Positions 6,164 to 7,737 of a stretch of DNA of 7,737 nt are shown piece after piece. The stretch spans positions 1 through 7,737 of the forward strand of contig CAMPJQ010000114.1 of the NCBI GenBank assembly GCA_946886925.1. Reading direction: 5' to 3'. Source of the stretch: an uncultured Terrimonas sp. Its GTDB lineage: Bacteria > Bacteroidota > Bacteroidia > Chitinophagales > Chitinophagaceae. The notes under the pieces are model-generated. The model ran no database searches and was not told the DNA's origin. It was given only the letters and a program-made list of their open reading frames with translations. Made by a program: the position numbers and the translations under genes. How positions within the stretch are numbered: the first letter of the stretch is position 1; each line of letters begins with the position of its first letter.

Positions 6164-7006
6164 TTAAGAAATCATTTCATATTCCTCCACAGGAACTTCC
6201 AGGGTAACCTTATAATAGGTTTGCGACATATCTTTTTCAAAATCAATTTTAGCCTGCAATACCCGTGCCCTGCTTTGAATATTTTTTAGTCCGAGACCCA
6301 GGGCGCTTTTGTTAAGCCTTTCTACATCCGTCTGTGTTATACCTCTTCCATCATGATGCAAACGAATGAAAAATTTGTCGGCATTGTAATTTTGTGTAAC
6401 ATGGATAAAGCTGGCATTACTGTGTTTTAAAATATTATTTACCAGTTCCTGTATAACCCTAAACACCAGCAGTTCCTGTTCTGGTCTTAACCTTTGACGG
6501 TAATCATGAAACCTGCTGCTGGCATTCATGCTGCCCGAACCGCTGATCTTTTGGAACAAATCATTTACAGCAGACTCCAGTCCAAAGTTTTTTAAGGTGG
6601 GCGGCATCAGGCTGTGCGAAATATTACGGATAAGTTGTATGGTATCATCAATGATCTGTTTGGCGTTGTAAATGGCCTGTAACTGGGTACTAATGTCCTG
6701 TTTCACCAGGTTTTCATTTAAATACAAACGGGCTGTGGCCAGTAAAGGCCCGGCATCATCGTGCAAATCGGCGGCTATTCTTTGCCGCTCTTCTTCCTGC
6801 CACCTGATAGATGCGTTCAACAGTATTTTCTGCTGTTCTTCCTCCATTTCCTTCAACTGCAACTGGTACCGGATCACCCTGCGCTGGTGAAAGATAATAA
6901 AAAGTACCAACCCTATTGCAAGAGCCAGCATCCCCATGGTGCCAAAAAACAGCACACCGGAGATATTCAATGGGTTGGATTGATTTGTTATCTGTAGGAG
7001 TATCAT
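6164..7006 (-). CDS. Sensor histidine kinase, HPK7 / NarX-DesK type
   Basis: A 280-residue membrane-anchored kinase. One membrane helix (about 18-39, VLFFGTMGMLALAIGLVLFI) follows a short N-terminal segment, so there is almost no periplasmic sensing domain. A charged coiled-coil (about 45-75) leads into the HisKA_3 dimerisation domain, with phospho-acceptor H82 in EEERQRIAADLHDDAGPLLA. The HATPase_c domain (about 175-275) has the N-box FRVIQELVNNILKHS (N190/N191) and a G2-like GLGLKNIQSR (237-246). The G1 motif is unusual: HHDGRG (217-222), where most relatives have D-N/D-G-x-G, so H218 replaces the aspartate that normally contacts adenine. ATG 7006 places the helix near the N-terminus as in related kinases. 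It begins 35 bp after the seven-helix membrane protein and ends 38 bp before the response regulator. With no sensor domain of its own, it may take its signal from that membrane protein (inference). Confidence 0.93.
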   Translation of the reverse strand: MILLQITNQSNPLNISGVLFFGTMGMLALAIGLVLFIIFHQRRVIRYQLQLKEMEEEQQKILLNASIRWQEEERQRIAADLHDDAGPLLATARLYLNENLVKQDISTQLQAIYNAKQIIDDTIQLIRNISHSLMPPTLKNFGLESAVNDLFQKISGSGSMNASSRFHDYRQRLRPEQELLVFRVIQELVNNILKHSNASFIHVTQNYNADKFFIRLHHDGRGITQTDVERLNKSALGLGLKNIQSRARVLQAKIDFEKDMSQTYYKVTLEVPVEEYEMIS

Positions 7007-7041
7007 TGGTTCATCAACGTGAGTTTAGGGACAAAATTATT

Positions 7042-7734
7042 TTACTTTTTTTTATTCATTGGACGGGTGGATTTAATGGTCTTGTCGCTAATAAGCATGG
7101 CGGCACTGAACAGCAAATTTTTCAGAATATAAAGGGTTGAATGAATGAGCTTATATTCATGATTAAAGTCCGATTTATTTATATACTCCTGCGCATAAAT
7201 GAAGGGGAAAAAGGTACCTGCCGAATAAATAATAATTGCCACAACTATCCAAAATGCAGGCGAAGAGTATAAAAAAAGAGAGGTGGGGTCCTTTACTCTT
7301 TCAAAAAGATAGAAAATGCAATAAATAAAAAATACCATCGCGGTAATGCCTAACGGAACTGAATCAAAAGAGCTGTTTGAGAAAGTAAGGAGGGAGTAAA
7401 TCAGGTATGCGGCCATCAAAACCGATACGACGATCATTCCTTTTTTAAAAAGCCTGGATTCAAGTATCCTGAAAAATAATAAGGAGAAAAGCGAGAATTC
7501 AACAATGGTTGTAATTCTTCCTATTAAAAAGGAATATTGCCATAACTGCCTGTTGGATAAAATAAAAAAATTGACGAAAACGCTGTATACGGCAAGAAAA
7601 AAAACCACCCTTAACCCAATATTTTTTTTTGACTTTGCAAAAAAAATAAAGAGGATTAAGGGTAGCAGATCGGATAGAATAGCAATATTTCGCAGTACAG
7701 TTGTTATAATGGTATGTTTTTCCAAATATAACAA
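7042..7734 (-). CDS. Seven-helix membrane protein of unknown function, first gene of the two-component operon
   Basis: About 230 residues with seven hydrophobic helices, at roughly 14-32, 41-59, 66-90, 99-117, 128-145, 158-179 and 196-216, and a basic tail (STRPMNKKK). I recognise no named family or catalytic motif. The length, helix count and position directly upstream of an HPK7 kinase suggest an integral-membrane signal-input partner; this is inference from context only. The start is problematic. A stop codon (TAG, 7737-7735) is in frame immediately upstream, the only early candidates are TTG 7734 and TTG 7725, and the first in-frame ATG is at codon 100. TTG 7734 is listed because it keeps the first helix. 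The gene is noticeably richer in A/T homopolymers than its neighbours. The kinase begins 35 bp downstream. Confidence 0.7.
   Translation of the reverse strand: MLYLEKHTIITTVLRNIAILSDLLPLILFIFFAKSKKNIGLRVVFFLAVYSVFVNFFILSNRQLWQYSFLIGRITTIVEFSLFSLLFFRILESRLFKKGMIVVSVLMAAYLIYSLLTFSNSSFDSVPLGITAMVFFIYCIFYLFERVKDPTSLFLYSSPAFWIVVAIIIYSAGTFFPFIYAQEYINKSDFNHEYKLIHSTLYILKNLLFSAAMLISDKTIKSTRPMNKKK
7723..7730 (-). promoter_or_regulatory. Possible -7 promoter element overlapping the start of the membrane-protein gene
   Basis: On the minus strand the bases TATATTTG match the Bacteroidota -7 consensus TAnnTTTG exactly. The matching -33 element would lie outside the window and cannot be checked. If real, transcription would begin near 7716, inside the annotated reading frame, which conflicts with TTG 7734 and TTG 7725 as starts. 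In such AT-rich DNA a chance match is quite possible. Confidence 0.3.
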
Positions 7735-7737
7735 CTA

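Overview
The window looks like a chromosomal segment from the Bacteroidota, most likely a Chitinophagaceae-type bacterium. The evidence is moderate GC with AT-rich spacers, weak or absent Shine-Dalgarno sequences, TAnnTTTG-like promoter elements, a FucP-type sugar permease next to a ROK kinase, a secreted GH95 enzyme, and NarL-type two-component genes. The genus is inference; no rRNA or other marker gene is present.

Layout. (1) Positions 1-1071, plus strand: the 3' end of a sugar MFS permease, then an 18-bp gap and a ROK-family sugar kinase. (2) Positions 1066-3414, minus strand: a secreted GH95 alpha-L-fucosidase-like enzyme, convergent with and overlapping the kinase by 6 bp. (3) Positions 3415-3703: a 289-bp spacer. 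(4) Positions 3704-4689, minus strand: a DoxX-like four-helix membrane protein overlapping by one base a folE (GTP cyclohydrolase I) gene. That folE carries an in-frame TAA while the rest of its frame and its zinc ligands are intact. (5) Positions 4690-4794: a divergent control region with a recognisable promoter and a nested palindrome in which two pairs of arms share one centre. (6) Positions 4795-5436, plus strand: an ECF-type sigma factor with no anti-sigma gene beside it. (7) Positions 5475-7734, minus strand: a probable three-gene operon of a seven-helix membrane protein, an HPK7/NarX-type histidine kinase and a NarL/LuxR response regulator.

How the genes may work together. The permease, kinase and GH95 enzyme fit sugar scavenging: terminal sugar release outside the cytoplasm, uptake, then phosphorylation. 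The two halves lie on opposite strands, so co-regulation is not shown. The DoxX-folE pair and the sigma gene share one divergent promoter region and may form a single stress- or signal-responsive unit. The membrane protein, kinase and regulator look like a complete sensory cascade.

The strongest leads are the ochre codon in folE, the nested operator-like dyad at 4711-4787, a histidine in place of the usual adenine-contacting aspartate in the histidine kinase, and the lack of any ATG at the 5' end of the membrane-protein gene. No tRNA, rRNA, CRISPR array, insertion sequence or clear rho-independent terminator was seen. I did not find a convincing wholly new system; the DoxX-folE/ECF control region is the most unusual part.
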